The notes beneath the pieces are model-generated. The model made no database searches. It was given only the letters and a program-made list of their open reading frames with translations, and was not told where the DNA came from. This document shows positions 8,589 to 17,955 of a stretch of 64,000 bases of DNA, piece by piece. A program made the translations under genes and the position numbers. Each line of letters begins with the position of its first letter. Positions within the stretch are counted from its first letter, which is position 1. Source of the stretch: Pedobacter sandarakinus (lineage in GTDB: Bacteria > Bacteroidota > Bacteroidia > Sphingobacteriales > Sphingobacteriaceae); NCBI RefSeq assembly GCF_026240095.1, contig NZ_JAPIVG010000001.1, forward strand, positions 1,178,001 through 1,242,000, read 5' to 3'.

Positions 8589-9470
8589 TTGCACACAAAG
8601 AACAATATCCTATTTATTATCAACCCCATTTCTGGTGGGAAGGGGAAGTTACGCATACCCGATTTTATTGATAAATATCTTGATAAAGAAAAGTTTAATG
8701 CCAACTTTACCTTCACTGAATATGTTGGTCATGCAGCTGAGCTTGCAGAAGAAGCGCTATCTAAGAACTTTGATATCATTGTTGCAGCCGGTGGCGATGG
8801 AACCATAAATGAGATTGGTACTAAAGTGCTTCAGCACAATAAAGTTTTAGGCATCCTGCCCTTGGGTTCTGGAAATGGGCTGGCAAGGTTTCTTGGCATT
8901 CCGAAAAATTTACATCAAGCTATTTTAGTAATTAATAAATTGAATATCGATAAAATAGATACTGCAATTTTTAATAAGAAATCTTTCTTTAACCTCGCAG
9001 GAATGGGATTCGATGCGCATTTAAGCGCTGCATTCTCCCGTGATAAAAAACGGGGGTTTGGTGGCTACGTAAAACTTGGTTTTAAAGAAATCTTCAGTTA
9101 CAAAGCACAGCAATACGTAATTAACATTGATGGGCAGGAATATCATCGAAAAGCGTTTGCGATAAGTATAGCAAATTCATCTCAATACGGTAATGATGTT
9201 TTCATCGCTCCGGGCGCTTCTGTAAAAGATGGTTTATTGGATGTTTGCATTATCAAGCCTTTTTCACTGTTAAAATTGCCTTTGTTAAGCTACATCATGC
9301 TCAAGGGTACAGCAGAGCGTTCTGAAATGATCGAAATTATCAAAGGTCGGAAAATTAAAATTGCCAGACCAACAGATGGCGCCGTACATGTTGATGGTGA
9401 ACCACTGCACATGGATTCCGAAATCGAAGCCGAAATTAATCCACTTTCGCTGAAGGTAATTGTTCCATAA
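8589..9470 (+). CDS. Diacylglycerol kinase / YegS-family lipid kinase
   Basis: 293 aa from TTG 8589. The catalytic core is typical of the DAGK family: NPISGGKGK near the N-terminus, AAGGDGTINE at about residue 68, and LPLGSGNGLAR about 25 residues later, with a C-terminal lobe containing the DGE-like VHVDGEP. It phosphorylates a lipid substrate such as diacylglycerol or a sphingoid base, at the inner face of the membrane. The frame stays open upstream to 8487, but that extension would overlap the metK riboswitch on the other strand and adds residues not found before the family's N-terminal strand, so TTG 8589 (HTKNNILFIINP) is preferred. Confidence 0.9.
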   Translation: MHTKNNILFIINPISGGKGKLRIPDFIDKYLDKEKFNANFTFTEYVGHAAELAEEALSKNFDIIVAAGGDGTINEIGTKVLQHNKVLGILPLGSGNGLARFLGIPKNLHQAILVINKLNIDKIDTAIFNKKSFFNLAGMGFDAHLSAAFSRDKKRGFGGYVKLGFKEIFSYKAQQYVINIDGQEYHRKAFAISIANSSQYGNDVFIAPGASVKDGLLDVCIIKPFSLLKLPLLSYIMLKGTAERSEMIEIIKGRKIKIARPTDGAVHVDGEPLHMDSEIEAEINPLSLKVIVP

Positions 9471-9485
9471 CGTTGCCTATTTCTA

Positions 9486-9493
9486 TACCTTTG
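9486..9493 (+). promoter_or_regulatory. Candidate -7 element TACCTTTG before the SUI1 gene
   Basis: TACCTTTG fits the Bacteroidota -7 consensus TAnnTTTG. It ends only 4 bases before the ATG at 9498, so if used the transcript would have almost no leader. No -33 TTTG is found at the usual distance. Confidence 0.35.
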
Positions 9494-9497
9494 AAAC

Positions 9498-9848
9498 ATG
9501 AAATCTAAAAAAAATAGCTTAAGTGATCTTGGCGGCATCATGTTTTCTACCAATCCAGATTTTGAATACGAGCAGGAGGTAGACGATACCGTAACATTAC
9601 CAAATAACCAGCAAGACCTGAGGGTTATGCTAGATAAGAAAAACCGTGGCGGGAAAGCTGTAACCTTAATTACAGGTTTTAGAGGTCTGGCAAATGATTT
9701 GGAAGTGCTTGGAAAAATGCTTAAAACCAAATGTGGCGTAGGCGGATCGGTTAAAGACGGAGAAATTATGATTCAAGGGGATGTTAGAGATAAAGTTATG
9801 GCAATCCTTCAGAAAGACAACTACAAAGTGAAGAAAGCAGGTGGTTAA
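9498..9848 (+). CDS. SUI1/eIF1-like translation factor (YciH family)
   Basis: 116 aa. The C-terminal two thirds form a SUI1 domain: DKKNRGGKAVTLITGF, then LGKMLKTKCGVGGSVKDGEI and a final IQGD...K region. This matches the bacterial eIF1 homologue YciH, thought to bind the 30S ribosomal subunit and influence start-codon selection. The N-terminal 40 residues are acidic and probably disordered. It follows the lipid-kinase gene by 27 bases but may have its own promoter. Confidence 0.92.
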   Translation: MKSKKNSLSDLGGIMFSTNPDFEYEQEVDDTVTLPNNQQDLRVMLDKKNRGGKAVTLITGFRGLANDLEVLGKMLKTKCGVGGSVKDGEIMIQGDVRDKVMAILQKDNYKVKKAGG

Positions 9849-10143
9849 TGCTAGCTTATGGCTTGCATCCTATTCTAAGCAACATATAACCTTCTGCCAC
9901 ATTTCCCTTGCTCCAAACAATTTGCGCTAATCCATCTACTATTTTACATATTGTTAACTAATGATGGCAAATTACTTAGTGTATTTCTTATACTTTATTT
10001 GTCTTGTAAAATGTGATGTAAACTACTGTAAATAAATATGTTACATAATAGTGTATTTGCTACAATATGTAAATTTTTCCTTCAAAATTTTAGTTTTTTT
10101 AATAGATAAGCGCTTACTTTGCCTCACTAACTAACTTATTGTT

Positions 10144-11739
10144 ATGAGCAAAAAGAAACTGCAAACGCCAGATTTAAGCTATTTAAATCTGAGCGAAAAC
10201 ATTGCCGTAAAATATCAATTATCTCCGATGGAGCTGGTTGATGAAGCCCTATTAAATAAAGAGGGAATACTCGCATCTTCTGGCGCACTTGCTGTAGATA
10301 CAGGCAAATTTACAGGTCGGTCGCCTAAAGACAGGTTTATTGTTTGCGACCAGATTACGGCTGATGCTGTATGGTGGGGTGACATCAATATCAAATTCAG
10401 CCCGGAAAAATTCGATTTGTTGTTTACAAAGATCACAAGTTACCTGGCTGATAAGAAAATCTATGTTCGAGATGCTTCAGCTTGCGCAAACCCTGATTAC
10501 GCCATTGCTATAAGAGTGATAACCGAAACGGCTTACCAAAACCTTTTTGCCAATAATTTATTTATCAGACCAGAGATCGATACCTTAGGAGCACAGCCAG
10601 AATGGACAGTTATTGCTGCCCCTGGTTTTTTAGCCGACCCATTGTTAGATGGAACCCGTCAGGAAAATTTCTCTATCATCAATTTCACCCGAAAAATGAT
10701 CATCATTGGTGGCACTGGTTACACTGGAGAAATTAAGAAAGGAATTTTTTCAGTTTTGAACTTCATATTACCCATGTATGAAAACACACTCTCCATGCAC
10801 TGCTCTGCAAATGTAGGTAAGAATGGAGATACTGCTATCTTTTTCGGCCTTTCTGGTACAGGAAAAACCACCTTATCTGCCGACCCGGAAAGAGGCTTAA
10901 TCGGTGATGATGAGCATGGCTGGGGAAAAACATCGGTATTTAATTTTGAAGGCGGTTGTTATGCAAAATGCGTTGATCTTACTCAAGAAAAAGAACCACA
11001 AATCTATAATGCAATTAAGTTTGGAGCATTGTTAGAAAATGTAAATTTCTTTCCGGGTACTACAGATGTAGATTATGCCAATACCGAAAAAACAGAAAAT
11101 ACTCGTGTAGCTTATCCTATTGAATATATTGATAATGCAATTGTGCCGTCTATTGCTTCGGTTCCAAAGAACATCTTTTTTTTAACGGCCGATGCTTTTG
11201 GGGTATTGCCTCCCATCGCAAAACTTACGGTAGAGCAGGCCATGTTCCATTTTATGAGTGGTTATACAGCAAAGGTAGCTGGTACTGAGACCGGTATAAC
11301 AGAACCACAACTTACATTTTCTGCTTGTTTTGGGAAAGCTTTTTTACCTCTTCATCCCTCTAAATATGCACAACTGCTTGGCGAAAAAATGAAGGAGAAC
11401 AAGGTGAATGTTTGGTTGGTAAATACAGGCTGGACAGGAGGCGCTTATGGTGTAGGCAAACGTATGAAATTAAGCTATACCCGGGCCATGATTACCGCTG
11501 CTTTGAATGGAGGATTGGATCATCATCACTATAAGCAACATCATGTATTTAAGTTAATGATTCCCTTACACTGTCCTAATGTGCCTGATGAAATTTTGGA
11601 TCCATCTAAAACCTGGGATAATGAAGAAGAATATTTTATAAAGGCCTATGAACTTGCAGATGCCTTTGCAGAGAATTTTAAGCAATTCGAAGCACCCAAA
11701 GTGTTAAAAACACACGAAGAAGAACTAAAATTGTGCTAA
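10144..11739 (+). CDS. pckA: Phosphoenolpyruvate carboxykinase (ATP)
   Basis: 531 aa. Converts oxaloacetate plus ATP to phosphoenolpyruvate and carbon dioxide, the entry step of gluconeogenesis; cytoplasmic. Diagnostic motifs: FTGRSPKDRF near residue 58, the kinase P-loop GLSGTGKTTLSADP followed by IGDDEHGW, and FSACFGKAFLPLHP in the C-terminal part. The length is normal for the ATP-dependent family. It stands alone, with about 295 bases of AT-rich non-coding sequence upstream and two hairpins downstream. The upstream gap contains no recognisable gene. Confidence 0.97.
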   Translation: MSKKKLQTPDLSYLNLSENIAVKYQLSPMELVDEALLNKEGILASSGALAVDTGKFTGRSPKDRFIVCDQITADAVWWGDINIKFSPEKFDLLFTKITSYLADKKIYVRDASACANPDYAIAIRVITETAYQNLFANNLFIRPEIDTLGAQPEWTVIAAPGFLADPLLDGTRQENFSIINFTRKMIIIGGTGYTGEIKKGIFSVLNFILPMYENTLSMHCSANVGKNGDTAIFFGLSGTGKTTLSADPERGLIGDDEHGWGKTSVFNFEGGCYAKCVDLTQEKEPQIYNAIKFGALLENVNFFPGTTDVDYANTEKTENTRVAYPIEYIDNAIVPSIASVPKNIFFLTADAFGVLPPIAKLTVEQAMFHFMSGYTAKVAGTETGITEPQLTFSACFGKAFLPLHPSKYAQLLGEKMKENKVNVWLVNTGWTGGAYGVGKRMKLSYTRAMITAALNGGLDHHHYKQHHVFKLMIPLHCPNVPDEILDPSKTWDNEEEYFIKAYELADAFAENFKQFEAPKVLKTHEEELKLC

Positions 11740-11810
11740 ATGCACCTTTAAATGCATTTTTTCATCCAAAAATTTGCAAATCGATTTTTTTTTAGTTTTC
11801 ATTGTGTAAG

Positions 11811-11838
11811 AATTGCCTCCGGCTGAGGCAATTTTTTT
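11811..11838 (+). terminator. Rho-independent terminator after pckA
   Basis: AATTGCCTC (11811-11819) pairs with GAGGCAATT (11825-11833) and runs into a T-tract. A weaker AAATGCA/TGCATTT hairpin (11738-11759) overlaps the pckA stop codon just upstream. Confidence 0.85.
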
Positions 11839-11908
11839 GTTATACACCCTATGTGGTTACCATAAACTAAATCTTAAGTAACGATTTAATTGTTTATTGA
11901 TTTATTAA

Positions 11909-11938
11909 TTTGTAATTTAAAATCAATTTATAAATTTG
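11909..11938 (+). promoter_or_regulatory. Candidate promoter of the exbB-exbD-tonB operon
   Basis: TTTG (11909-11912) is 18 bases upstream of TAAATTTG (11931-11938), close to the Bacteroidota pattern TTTG-N19-TAnnTTTG. It would give a leader of about 95 bases before exbB. Confidence 0.5.
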
Positions 11939-12038
11939 TTTTTCGCAACAAAATAAGATTACATGCGTTGTGTGTAGTACAAAAGAAAAAAACAGCTAAA
12001 AATTAAAAACAAGAACTAAAACTAAAATTCAAAAAAAA

Positions 12039-12869
12039 ATGGCAAACGCACCAAAACCAACAACTGTTAAAAAAGAGAGCTCGTCAAGTGCATCTAATGT
12101 TTTCGCAACATTGGTTATTCCAATCTGTATCATCATCGGATTCGTTATCTGGAAATTTGTATTGGGAGACCCAGCTAACTTTATTGACAATAATCCTGAG
12201 AACTTACCATTACCAAACAACTATCCAGGTACAGCTTACAAAGGAGGTCCAATTGTAGCGGTATTAATCGGGTTATTATTAACAACAATTGTATTCTCAA
12301 TCGAGCGTCTAATTGTTATTGGTAAAGCTAGTGGTAAATCAAGCTTAGATACTTTTATTATCAAAGTAAAAGGCTTATTAAATGCAGGTAACATCGATGC
12401 TGCTAAAGCTGAGTGCGATAAACAACAAGGTTCTGTTGCGAACGTAATTAAATCTGGATTGAAAAAATATAGCGAAGTTGAAGCCGATACAAATTTAGAT
12501 GTTGAGCAATCAATTGTTGCCATCCAAAAAGAAGTTGAAGAGGCTACTGCTTTAGAAATGCCTATGTTAGAGCAAAACCTAACCATCATTGCTACATTAG
12601 TATCAATCGGTACGTTAATTGGTCTATTAGGTACAGTAACAGGTATGATCCGTGCATTCGCCGGTTTAGCAAACTCTGGTGCTCCAGATCAGTCAGCGTT
12701 AGCAGTAGGTATCTCTGAGGCCTTGATCAACACGATGACAGGTATTAGTGTTTCTACCTTGGCAATTATCATGTATAACGTATTAACTTCTAAAATCGAC
12801 AAGTTAACTTACGCTATTGATGAGGCTGGATTCAGCATCGTTCAAACTTACGCTAGTTCGCATAAATAA
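12039..12869 (+). CDS. exbB: MotA/TolQ/ExbB proton channel subunit
   Basis: 276 aa inner-membrane protein. Membrane helices are visible at about residues 22-42, 68-88, 180-205 and 220-245; the last two carry the family signature TLVSIGTLIGLLGTVTGMIRAF and GISEALINTMTGI. The loop between helices 2 and 3 is cytoplasmic. ExbB forms the pentameric channel that uses proton motive force with ExbD to energise TonB. The extra N-terminal helix with a Lys/Ser-rich start is usual for Bacteroidota homologues. First gene of the seven-gene cluster ending at 17903. The leader contains many A residues immediately before the ATG, typical for Bacteroidota start regions. Confidence 0.93.
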   Translation: MANAPKPTTVKKESSSSASNVFATLVIPICIIIGFVIWKFVLGDPANFIDNNPENLPLPNNYPGTAYKGGPIVAVLIGLLLTTIVFSIERLIVIGKASGKSSLDTFIIKVKGLLNAGNIDAAKAECDKQQGSVANVIKSGLKKYSEVEADTNLDVEQSIVAIQKEVEEATALEMPMLEQNLTIIATLVSIGTLIGLLGTVTGMIRAFAGLANSGAPDQSALAVGISEALINTMTGISVSTLAIIMYNVLTSKIDKLTYAIDEAGFSIVQTYASSHK

Positions 12870-12882
12870 AATTTTGAAAATA

Positions 12883-12914
12883 TTTTTACCGGCTTTATGG
12901 AAAACCGGAAAAAA
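12883..12914 (+). other. Intercistronic hairpin between exbB and exbD
   Basis: TTTTTACCGG (12883-12892) faces CCGGAAAAAA (12905-12914) across a short AT-rich loop. It could stabilise or trim the exbB mRNA end, so that ExbB and ExbD are made in different amounts. Confidence 0.4.
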
Positions 12915-12945
12915 GATCATCATTATTAAAATTAGTTAAAATATT

Positions 12946-13560
12946 ATGCCTAGAATTAAAGTTAAAAGAACCAGTACAGTAACAGATATGACCGCCATGT
13001 GCGACGTAGCTGCCCTGTTGCTTACGTTCTTCATATTAACTGCTACGGCGAAACAACCAGAACCTTTGGCGGTATCTACACCTTCATCTACGTATGAATT
13101 TAAAGTGCCAGCCGAAAACAATGCTACATTAACCATTGGGCAGGGAAAGGTTTTCTTCGAAGTGGCGGGCCAGAAAGTAAAGGCTAGAACTTTAGAGTTG
13201 ATGGGTGAGCAGTATAATATCAAGTTCACACCTGATGAAATTAACAGGTTCTCTGTTATCGGCGCTTTTGGTGTTCCAATTACGGATATGAAGAAGTTTA
13301 TCGATATGCCAGGTGGCGATAGGATGAAACCGGGTGTACAGCCAGGTATTCCATCAGACTCTACCGACAATCAGTTGAACTCTTGGGTGCTTCATGCACG
13401 TAAAGCAACTGCAGAAATTAATCAGCAGCCAATGCGTGTGAGTATCAAAGGAGATTCTAAAGAAGAGTATCCAACAATTAAAAAGATTGTAGACGTATTG
13501 CAGAAGCAGAAAGTTAACAAGTTTTTATTGGTAACCAATGCAGAAGCTAGAAGAAAATAA
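12946..13560 (+). CDS. exbD: ExbD/TolR-family biopolymer transport protein (first copy)
   Basis: 204 aa. The basic N-terminus (PRIKVKRTSTVTDMT) leads into a single membrane helix, AMCDVAALLLTFFIL, with the conserved membrane Asp; the remainder is a periplasmic ExbD domain. It is longer than the second copy and less similar to it, so the operon encodes two distinct ExbD subunits, as is common in Bacteroidota. Works with ExbB to transmit proton motive force to TonB. It ends three bases before the next exbD start. Confidence 0.92.
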   Translation: MPRIKVKRTSTVTDMTAMCDVAALLLTFFILTATAKQPEPLAVSTPSSTYEFKVPAENNATLTIGQGKVFFEVAGQKVKARTLELMGEQYNIKFTPDEINRFSVIGAFGVPITDMKKFIDMPGGDRMKPGVQPGIPSDSTDNQLNSWVLHARKATAEINQQPMRVSIKGDSKEEYPTIKKIVDVLQKQKVNKFLLVTNAEARRK

Positions 13561-13563
13561 GAA

Positions 13564-14070
13564 ATGGCAGAATTAAACACAGGCGGGAAGAAAGCCACGC
13601 CAAGAGTCGATATGACGCCGATGGTAGATTTAATGTTTCTTTTGGTAACATTCTTTATCTTAACTACAACGATTTCTACGCCTCAGGCAATGGATATTGT
13701 TAAGCCAGATAAAGATGATAACAATAAAGACAATAGATTGGAGTTGAAAGCTTCTAAAACCATGACTATTTTATTAGGAAAAAATGATAAGGTAGCTTGG
13801 TATATGGGTGAAGCTGGTGCAACAGCTCCAACTTATGAATCTCTATCACAGGTTGAAAAGGCGATTATTGAGAATAGAAAAGTTGCTGATGCATCTGGAG
13901 TGAAAGGTGATTTCGTTGTGTTGGTGAAACCAACTAGCGGATCAAATTTCAAAAACTTTGTTGATATCATGGATGAATTGGAAATATTGAAGGTTAAAGT
14001 TCGTCAGATTGATGATGATAATATCCTTGATAGTGAGAAAGAGTCGATGAAGTCTCAAGGTATTTTATAA
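13564..14070 (+). CDS. exbD: ExbD/TolR-family biopolymer transport protein (second copy)
   Basis: 168 aa. PRVDMTPMVDLMFLLVTFFIL is the membrane segment, including the essential Asp; a short acidic, Asn-rich linker (KDDNNKDN) follows, then the periplasmic domain with SKTMTILLGKN. It is the parental or sister form of the orphan ExbD at 6525. Translation starts three bases after the first exbD stop, indicating coupling. Confidence 0.93.
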   Translation: MAELNTGGKKATPRVDMTPMVDLMFLLVTFFILTTTISTPQAMDIVKPDKDDNNKDNRLELKASKTMTILLGKNDKVAWYMGEAGATAPTYESLSQVEKAIIENRKVADASGVKGDFVVLVKPTSGSNFKNFVDIMDELEILKVKVRQIDDDNILDSEKESMKSQGIL

Positions 14071-14087
14071 TTGTTAAATCAGTAATC

Positions 14088-14909
14088 ATGTCAAAATTAG
14101 ATATATTAAGAAGACAGTGGATTGAAGTGGTTTTTGAAGGTAAAAACAAAAACTACGGTGCCTATCAGTTGCGTAAAAGCAACGGGGCCAATACCTCTAG
14201 GGCATTAGTTATTGGTTCAGTAGTTTTCCTTATTCTTTTCTTTTCTCCAAAAATCTATAGTATTATAAAAGGTTCTATAGACGATACAGAGCAGGTAGAA
14301 AAGGCCAAGGAAGTAATTATTGCTCCACCGCCCCCAGTTGATCCGAAAACACCACCTCCACCACCGGTAGAGCCACCACCACCAAAAGTGGATCAGGTTA
14401 AGATGCCACCTCCAATCGTTAAGCCAGATGAGCTTGTACGTGATGAGGAGCCACCAACCGTAGAGAAATTAAAAGAAGCAGATCCCGGTCAGCGAGATAT
14501 TAAAGGTGATCCAACAGCAGATATCGTTATTGCCGAGCCAGTAGGTGAAGGCCCTAAACGTACAGAAGCTGTAGCTGTAGATGATAACAGGGTTTATGAC
14601 TTTGTTAGTATCGAAAAGCAACCAGAATTTCCAGGTGGTATTGCCAAATTTTATAAGTACCTAGGGGGTGCAATTAAATACCCACCAATGGCGCAAGAAA
14701 ACAACGTACAAGGTAAAGTATTTTTATCTTTCGTTGTTGAAAAAGATGGTAAATTAACAGATATCCAAGTTACCCGCGGTTTGGGTAGCGGAACTGATGA
14801 GGAAGCTATCCGCGTATTAAAAGCAAGTCCACGTTGGAATCCAGGTATCCAGAATGGTAAGCCGGTAAGGGTAAAGTATAACATCAACGTTAACTTTACA
14901 TTGAACTAA
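14088..14909 (+). CDS. tonB: TonB energy transducer
   Basis: 273 aa. The short cytoplasmic N-terminus carries the Bacteroidota-type motif NYGAYQLRK, then one membrane helix (about residues 38-56), then a proline-rich periplasm-spanning region with repeated PPPP blocks, then a C-terminal TonB domain (YPPMAQENNVQGKV ... PRWNPG ... VNFTLN). It transfers energy from ExbB/ExbD to TonB-dependent outer-membrane receptors, including those that import glycans and iron chelates in this phylum. No receptor gene is in the window, so this operon probably serves receptors elsewhere in the genome. Confidence 0.95.
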   Translation: MSKLDILRRQWIEVVFEGKNKNYGAYQLRKSNGANTSRALVIGSVVFLILFFSPKIYSIIKGSIDDTEQVEKAKEVIIAPPPPVDPKTPPPPPVEPPPPKVDQVKMPPPIVKPDELVRDEEPPTVEKLKEADPGQRDIKGDPTADIVIAEPVGEGPKRTEAVAVDDNRVYDFVSIEKQPEFPGGIAKFYKYLGGAIKYPPMAQENNVQGKVFLSFVVEKDGKLTDIQVTRGLGSGTDEEAIRVLKASPRWNPGIQNGKPVRVKYNINVNFTLN

Positions 14910-14915
14910 ACGTAA

Positions 14916-15143
14916 ATGTTAAATTTTGATATTTTTAAGCAAAAATCGCCTAAACAGCGGTTTTTGCTCATTTTAGGGCTAATCACCTTTTTACTTTATT
15001 TTGTAATGGGTTTGGCTTTTATTTTTTGGGCGCCGCTTGCCGCTCGATTTAATTTTATCCCTACCTGGGGACGCATTGCTATTGGCATCTTTTTAATTTT
15101 TTATGCTTTTATCAGGCTATTGAGTTTGGGCCGGAGAGATTAA
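14916..15143 (+). CDS. Small two-helix membrane protein
   Basis: 75 aa with two hydrophobic segments (about residues 17-40 and 50-67) and positively charged ends (KQKSPKQR, GRRD). It starts 6 bases after tonB and ends 8 bases before the next gene, so it is part of the operon. I recognise no family function; the conserved-looking position suggests an accessory to the TonB complex or to the following lipoprotein. Confidence 0.75.
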   Translation: MLNFDIFKQKSPKQRFLLILGLITFLLYFVMGLAFIFWAPLAARFNFIPTWGRIAIGIFLIFYAFIRLLSLGRRD

Positions 15144-15151
15144 CAATATTA

Positions 15152-16060
15152 ATGAAGAAAATTATTTATTTATTTCTCGTATTAGGCTTGGTATCTTGTA
15201 AGCGTAAGGAAAAATCAACTGAAACCAAGCAAACGCGTACCAGTGGTATTATAAAGATTCTGGTAGATGAAAGTGTTAGCCCAATTGTGAGGGCACAAAT
15301 TGATATCTTTAATCTAGACTATCCTGATGCCGAATTTAAACTCACAATTAAGCCAGAGGAGAAAATTATCCCCGCTTTTTTGAATGATAGTGTTAGGGTA
15401 ATCATTATGCCACGCCTGCTTACCAAGGCCGAAGAAAAATATTACACACAACGCGGTATCAGAATAAATTCTACCCGCTTTGCTGTTGATGGTATCGCAT
15501 TAATTACCAATAAAGACAATATTGATAGTACAATTACCGTTAAAGAAGTAGTTGATATACTACAGGGAAAAGGCTCTGGTAGAAAATTGATCTTTGATAA
15601 CGCTTATTCTAGTACCTTCCAATACCTTAAGCAATTGGCTAAAATTAGCCAGTTTCCAAACCAGGGTGTTTATTCGAAAAATTCTAGTGAAGAAGTTATT
15701 AAACTTATTGCAGAAGATAAAGATTTTATTGGTATTTTGGGCGTTGATTGGGTTACCGATAGAAATTCTAAACTTAACCAATATCTGGCGAAAGTGAAAA
15801 CAATGGGCGTTAAAAACATTGAAGGTGAGCCAGGTGATGACCAGTTTTATAAACCAACCCAAGATAATTTGATTAATGGTGTTTATCCTTTCCTTAGAAA
15901 TGTGAACATCATTGATTGCGAAGGAAGGGATGGTTTAGGCACAGGATTTGCAACATGGTTGAGAAGCCAGCGTGGACAGTTAATCGTCCTTAAATCTGGA
16001 CTTGCACCACATAAGTTGATGCCTAGGGAATTAAATATTGTTAAAGAAACAAAAAAGTAA
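15152..16060 (+). CDS. PstS-like substrate-binding lipoprotein
   Basis: 302 aa. The signal peptide ends in lipobox LVSC (Cys16). The mature part has the layout of a phosphate-type periplasmic binding protein (PBP-like, PstS family): ILVDESVSPIV near the start, a central linker with AVDGIALITNKDNID and a C-terminal GFATWLRSQRGQ. No pst transporter genes are nearby, so phosphate transport is unlikely to be its only role. In Bacteroidota a gene like this often sits in the exbB-exbD-tonB cluster. Its ligand is unknown. Confidence 0.82.
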   Translation: MKKIIYLFLVLGLVSCKRKEKSTETKQTRTSGIIKILVDESVSPIVRAQIDIFNLDYPDAEFKLTIKPEEKIIPAFLNDSVRVIIMPRLLTKAEEKYYTQRGIRINSTRFAVDGIALITNKDNIDSTITVKEVVDILQGKGSGRKLIFDNAYSSTFQYLKQLAKISQFPNQGVYSKNSSEEVIKLIAEDKDFIGILGVDWVTDRNSKLNQYLAKVKTMGVKNIEGEPGDDQFYKPTQDNLINGVYPFLRNVNIIDCEGRDGLGTGFATWLRSQRGQLIVLKSGLAPHKLMPRELNIVKETKK

Positions 16061-16184
16061 TTATAATTGAACCACAGGGCTAAGGCCCTAATTTAGTACA
16101 AAAGAACTTATAAAGCTTAGTAGTTGATTAACGAGTCTTACACAATTACACGGGTTTTATTACATTAAAAAACAATAAAGAACT

Positions 16185-17903
16185 ATGAAAATTTTAAAGA
16201 AAGCAATAACCTTAAATGTAGGTTTAGTGTTGATGGGTTCTGCAGTTTTTGCTCAAAATTTAAACGACGCGAAAAAAGCCATTGACGCTGAACAGTACCA
16301 GAAAGCATCATCGATGCTTAAATCATTGGTAAGCTCACAAGCTTCAAACGGTGATAATTATTATAATTTGGGCTTGGTTTATCTTAAAACCGGGTACATT
16401 GATTCGGCACGTGCTGTTTTTACTAAAGGTATAGCTGCTGACGCTAAAAATAACTTAAACTTAATTGGTTTGGGTGAAGCAGATATGCTATCTAACAATC
16501 CTACTTCAGCTAAAACTAATTTCGATAAGGCCATTGAGATGGATAAGAAGAATTACAAAACTTATCTAGAAGTGGGTAAAGCATATCTAGCACAAGACAA
16601 GCCTAGCGATGAAGTGTCAAAACCAGATTTTACAAGCGCCATTGCTAATATTACAAAAGCAGACGAGTTGGATTCTAAGGATAAAGATGCTGAAGTTTTC
16701 TTAGCACTGGGAGATGCTTATGCATTGCAGAAAAAGAATTCTGAAGCCTTAGGTCCGTATTTCCGTGTAAATGACGTGGATCCTAATAATCGCAGGGCAA
16801 AAACGCAAATCGGTAAAATGTATAAGGAATCTAGAGCGTTTCCAGAAGGCGAAAAAGAGCTGTTAGATGTAATCGCAGCAGATCCAAATTATGGCCCTGC
16901 ATATCGCGAGTTAGGCGAGCTTTATTTACAGTGGAGTAGTTTCGGTACAGATCAGGAAAAAGCTAAAAAAGGTATCGATAATTACAAAAAGTATATGGAT
17001 TTAACTGATAAATCTTTGGAATCGCAATTACGTTACGCTCAATTTTTGTTCTACGCTAAAGACTATCAGACACTAGAGCAGGTTGCATCAAGCATCCAAG
17101 CTCCAGCTAACGATCCAAAAAGCGCCATTGCGGCAAGGATGAAAGGTTGGGCAGCTTACGAAAATAAAAACTACCCAGCAGCCTTGACTAGTATGACTGA
17201 GTTCTTCAACAAAGAGAAAGATACTACCAAGATCTTAGGAAATGATTACCTTTATTTAGGTAAGGCTCAACTACAAGCTGGCCAAGACAGTCTCGCATTA
17301 AACAATATTATCAAAGCTACTCGTGTGGACTCTGGTAATGCAGAATCTTTGTCTGAGGCTGCTGCTGCTTTATATAAAGCAAAAAAGTATGCTAAATCTG
17401 CTGATGTTTATGAGTTAGCAGCAAAGTATAATCCAAATGGTAAAGGTTCTTTATACAACTATCTTTATATTGGTATTAATAGATTTTTGGAGTCTTACTA
17501 TTTGAAAAAAGAAAATAAGCCTTTGAACATAGAAGGTTTAGTTAGAGCCGATACTGCTTTAGGTACATTGTCAAAAATATCCCCTGATTTTGCGCTATCT
17601 TATTTTTACAGAGCTAGAATTAACGATTATATTGATCAGACTAAGAATGCAAGTGCTAGTAAAGGTTTAATGATACCGTATTATGAGAAATACGTAACCT
17701 TAGTAAAACCAGAAGAACAAGCTGCTAACAAGGCTAATTTGATAGAATCTTATCGTTTATTAGGTGCGTGGTATGCAGATAAGGATAAAGCTAAAGCTGT
17801 TGATTATCTTAACAAGTGTTTAGCAATAGACCCTGCAGATAGCTACGCTACTGCAAAATTGAAAGAACTCAACTCGCCTGCCCCAAAAGCAAAAGGCAAA
17901 TAA
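16185..17903 (+). CDS. Exported TPR-repeat protein
   Basis: 572 aa with a cleavable signal peptide (hydrophobic core LNVGLVLMGSA, cleavage near VFAQ). Almost the whole mature chain is tetratricopeptide repeats (for example DNYYNLGLVYLKTGYIDSA and AYRELGELYLQW), ending in a Lys/Ala-rich tail (PKAKGK). TPR proteins act as protein-binding scaffolds. Being the last gene of the exb/tonB cluster, it is probably a periplasmic partner of that machinery. A 124-base gap with a possible own promoter separates it from the lipoprotein gene. A strong terminator follows. Confidence 0.88.
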   Translation: MKILKKAITLNVGLVLMGSAVFAQNLNDAKKAIDAEQYQKASSMLKSLVSSQASNGDNYYNLGLVYLKTGYIDSARAVFTKGIAADAKNNLNLIGLGEADMLSNNPTSAKTNFDKAIEMDKKNYKTYLEVGKAYLAQDKPSDEVSKPDFTSAIANITKADELDSKDKDAEVFLALGDAYALQKKNSEALGPYFRVNDVDPNNRRAKTQIGKMYKESRAFPEGEKELLDVIAADPNYGPAYRELGELYLQWSSFGTDQEKAKKGIDNYKKYMDLTDKSLESQLRYAQFLFYAKDYQTLEQVASSIQAPANDPKSAIAARMKGWAAYENKNYPAALTSMTEFFNKEKDTTKILGNDYLYLGKAQLQAGQDSLALNNIIKATRVDSGNAESLSEAAAALYKAKKYAKSADVYELAAKYNPNGKGSLYNYLYIGINRFLESYYLKKENKPLNIEGLVRADTALGTLSKISPDFALSYFYRARINDYIDQTKNASASKGLMIPYYEKYVTLVKPEEQAANKANLIESYRLLGAWYADKDKAKAVDYLNKCLAIDPADSYATAKLKELNSPAPKAKGK

Positions 17904-17926
17904 TAAACTGGTTAAATAATTTAGAA

Positions 17927-17955
17927 AAGGCAGAGTTTGGTTACTCTGCCTTTTT
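17927..17955 (+). terminator. Rho-independent terminator between the TPR gene and nuoA
   Basis: GGCAGAG (17929-17935) pairs with CTCTGCC (17944-17950), flanked by AA/TT pairs and followed by TTTTT. Its 8-base loop contains the TTTG that fits as -33 element of the nuo promoter. Confidence 0.88.

Noticed and set aside
12236..12589. Antisense open frame opposite exbB
   Set aside because: Composition reflects the reverse complement of membrane-helix codons; no start context and no conserved motif.
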